From Chloroflexota bacterium (lineage in GTDB: Bacteria; Chloroflexota; Chloroflexia; QHBQ01; JADMIH01), in contig JADMIH010000020.1 of the NCBI GenBank assembly GCA_015478675.1, positions 1 to 37,107 of the forward strand: a stretch of DNA of 37,107 nucleotides, written 5' to 3'. The notes beneath the pieces are model-generated. The model made no database searches. It was not told the DNA's origin and worked only from the letters and a program-made list of their open reading frames with translations. Shown one piece after another: positions 35,862 to 37,107 of this stretch. The translations under genes were made by a program, and so were the position numbers. The stretch's first letter is position 1, and every line of letters starts with the position of its first letter.

Positions 35862-36926
35862 CTAATCGTCTTGCATAGCAGAAAGACGACGCTCAATCTC
35901 ATCAGGGGTAGGGAGATACTTGGCGATGCGATCGGGCACCTGGTCGAGGGTGGTGTAATGGTTGTAGGTAGAGATGCCTATTGGCCGGGTCACGTCGCGT
36001 AGCGTGTATTCTACTATCGTCCGGTTCTTGCTCCGGCAGACGATGATGCCGATGGAGGGGTTCTCCCCCTGGAGGCGCACCTTATCGTCGAGCGCGGCAA
36101 GGTAAAACTGCATCTTGCCGGCGTATTCAGGCTTGAATTTGCCCGCCTTCATCTCCACAGCCACAAGATAGCGAAGCTCGCGGTGGTAGAACAGCAAATC
36201 GAGGAAGAATTCTTCCTCATCTACCTCTACCTTGAACTGGCGGCCAACGAACGTGAAGTAGCCCCGCTCACCGCCCATCTCGGCCAGGAACCGAGTGATG
36301 TTGCGTACCAGGGCGTCCTCAAGCTCGCGCTCTGATGGCTCGCTCCCTAAGCCTAAGAAGTCGAAGTTGTAGTCGTCTTTGACGGTGAGGACCGCCCTGG
36401 CACGCTGCTCTTCGCTCAGAGTGTGCTCAAAGCTGGTCTGATTGGCCAGGAACCGCTCGTAGGCGTGGTTGTCTATCTCCCTCGCCAGGGTGTGCTTGCT
36501 CCACCCCATGCGACGAGCCGTTAGCAGGTAGAACTCCCGCTCCAAATCGTTCTCGCACTTATCGAGGATGATGAGGTTGTGCGTCCAGCCTATTTCTGCA
36601 ACCATTGGTTGCAGTTTTGTGTCATCCTTGTAGGTGAGGTAGAAGCGCTTCATGTAGCGCAGGTTGCGCACCGAGAAGCCGGCTACCCCCTCGAACTCAA
36701 TTTGCAGGTCCTTGGCTAGCCTCTCGATGATGCCCTCGCCCCAGCCGAATTGTGCCTGCTTCTCCACGATGATACGCCCGATGTCCCAATAGAGGGCGAT
36801 CAGCTCGCGGTTCACAGCTTTGAGGGCCTCATACTGCGCCCGCGTCACGCGCTGTTTGAGGGCTTCTAGGAACGACCGGTAGTTCTCTGTTCGCTGAATA
36901 TCCTTTGGGGTGTCTGGGGTGTCCAT
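35862..36926 (-). CDS. DUF1016 (YhcG-like) PDDEXK nuclease, copy 2
   Basis: 354 residues, homologous over its whole length to copy 1. The N-terminal domain has ALKAVNRELIALYWDIGRII, GFSVRNLRYMKRFYLTY and IGWTHNLIILDKC; the nuclease domain has FFLDLLFYHREL and VAVEMKAGKF (D and E-x-K at the matching positions), then GKMQFYLAALDDKV and IGIIVCRSKNRTIVEYTL. The start lies 7 bases after a TATACT box. The first seven codons contain a perfect 9-bp duplication (DTP-DTP) that copy 1 lacks. The two copies face each other in opposite orientation, about 2 kb apart, and might recombine or represent separate acquisitions. Confidence 0.93.
   Translation of the reverse strand: MDTPDTPKDIQRTENYRSFLEALKQRVTRAQYEALKAVNRELIALYWDIGRIIVEKQAQFGWGEGIIERLAKDLQIEFEGVAGFSVRNLRYMKRFYLTYKDDTKLQPMVAEIGWTHNLIILDKCENDLEREFYLLTARRMGWSKHTLAREIDNHAYERFLANQTSFEHTLSEEQRARAVLTVKDDYNFDFLGLGSEPSERELEDALVRNITRFLAEMGGERGYFTFVGRQFKVEVDEEEFFLDLLFYHRELRYLVAVEMKAGKFKPEYAGKMQFYLAALDDKVRLQGENPSIGIIVCRSKNRTIVEYTLRDVTRPIGISTYNHYTTLDQVPDRIAKYLPTPDEIERRLSAMQDD
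36906..36923 (-). repeat. Perfect 9-bp duplication at the start of DUF1016 copy 2
   Basis: TGGGGTGTC twice on the plus strand, encoding DTP-DTP directly after the start codon. Confidence 0.55.
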
Positions 36927-36933
36927 AGGGGAG

Positions 36934-36962
36934 AGTATAGCCTACGAGTAGGGCATTAGCAA
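36934..36962 (-). promoter_or_regulatory. Sigma-70 promoter giving a leaderless DUF1016 transcript (copy 2)
   Basis: On the minus strand: TTGCTA (36962-36957), 17-bp spacer, TATACT (36939-36934), then 7 bases to the ATG at 36926. This is the same geometry as the promoters of copy 1 and of the XRE gene. Confidence 0.72.
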
Positions 36963-37012
36963 CAGTGCCTCCATGGGACATATCCCATAAGCAAACTTAT
37001 ACAACACAGGAG

Positions 37013-37048
37013 ACGTGGGAGACATGGAAGGTGTGGAAGGTGTGGAGC
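37013..37048 (+). repeat. 9-bp tandem array at the right edge
   Basis: Four units: ACGTGGGAG, ACATGGAAG, GTGTGGAAG, GTGTGGAGC. It runs into the start of the partial frame at 37024. Confidence 0.58.
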
Positions 37049-37107
37049 AATCGAAGACGGTAGATCGGCACCAGCAGGCGTTGCGCAGGATGCTCATGGG
37101 CTTACGC
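37024..37107 (+). CDS. Partial homologue of the PD-(D/E)xK gene tail, open at the window end
   Basis: A frame from the ATG at 37024 stays open to the last base. After repeat-encoded residues (MEGVEGVEQS) it reads KTVDRHQQALRRMLMGLR, matching QTLDSHRQALRRMLLDLR near the C-terminus of the protein at 31268-32689. Only the tail is represented here and the body is missing, so it is either a decayed duplicate or a short derivative. The end lies outside the window. Confidence 0.45.
   Translation, partial: MEGVEGVEQSKTVDRHQQALRRMLMGLR

Noticed and set aside
35799..36002. A short frame with a hydrophobic start that could be a small membrane protein.
   Set aside because: Most of it is antisense to the DUF1016 copy 2 gene and there is no ribosome site.

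Overview
The window is a dense anti-phage defence island (about 0-26.8 kb) running into a more ordinary, repeat-bearing chromosomal stretch (about 27-37 kb) of a bacterium. Base composition is moderately GC-rich. Genes use a mix of strong Shine-Dalgarno starts (AAGGAGG-like) and apparently leaderless starts, in which a TATACT box lies exactly 7 nt before the ATG. The error-prone polymerase gene carries a GAAC-N4-GTTC SOS box of the Gram-positive type. Together with the 9-bp minisatellite arrays this makes me favour a Chloroflexota (Ktedonobacter-like) or similar Terrabacteria host, but that is a low-confidence inference; no rRNA, tRNA or core housekeeping gene is present to settle it.

Layout, left to right. 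(1) 1-2511, plus strand: tail of an SF1 DNA2/Upf1-type helicase, a PD-(D/E)xK-like protein, a stand-alone Mrr/COG4127-type N-terminal (EVE-like) protein, a protein of unknown function, and the first 53 codons of a phospholipase D-type helicase that is then cut off. (2) 2507-7614: a restriction-modification cassette made of a small putative DNA-binding protein, a methyltransferase whose SAM and catalytic motifs are divided over two polypeptides, and a GIY-YIG/SF2 helicase restriction subunit. (3) 7922-10838: a two-gene short prokaryotic Argonaute system, with a REase-APAZ-like effector (acidic C-terminal tail) and a catalytically dead MID-PIWI Argonaute. (4) 10947-14182: a PDDEXK_4-like nuclease, a second PD-(D/E)xK-like protein, a zinc-ribbon protein and a truncated gene. 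(5) 15883-14292, minus strand: an RNase HI-like protein with a C-terminal helix-turn-helix region, and a Vsr/DUF559-like nuclease. (6) 17010-16164, minus strand: an XRE repressor overlapping an ImmA/IrrE protease gene, divergent from (7) 17194-21991: a complete QatABCD system, followed by an HNH protein. (8) 23797-26804: an unknown protein, a GNAT acetyltransferase and a REase-fold effector.

Beyond 27 kb: a large dnaE2-type error-prone polymerase (minus strand, SOS-regulated), a PD-(D/E)xK protein, two DUF1016 (YhcG-like) PDDEXK nucleases in opposite orientation, a small winged-helix-like protein, and decayed duplicates of the tail of the PD-(D/E)xK gene. This part is marked by degenerate 9-bp tandem arrays, several of which lie inside coding sequence and add 3-residue repeats.

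As a whole the window encodes more than ten proteins with recognisable or probable nuclease folds in about 37 kb. The best-supported known systems are QatABCD, the short Argonaute pair and the split-methyltransferase R-M cassette. The best candidates for undescribed biology are the helicase/nuclease/EVE-like operon at the left edge, the 10.9-13.9 kb nuclease operon, the RNase H-HTH/Vsr pair, and the possible HNH add-on to Qat.
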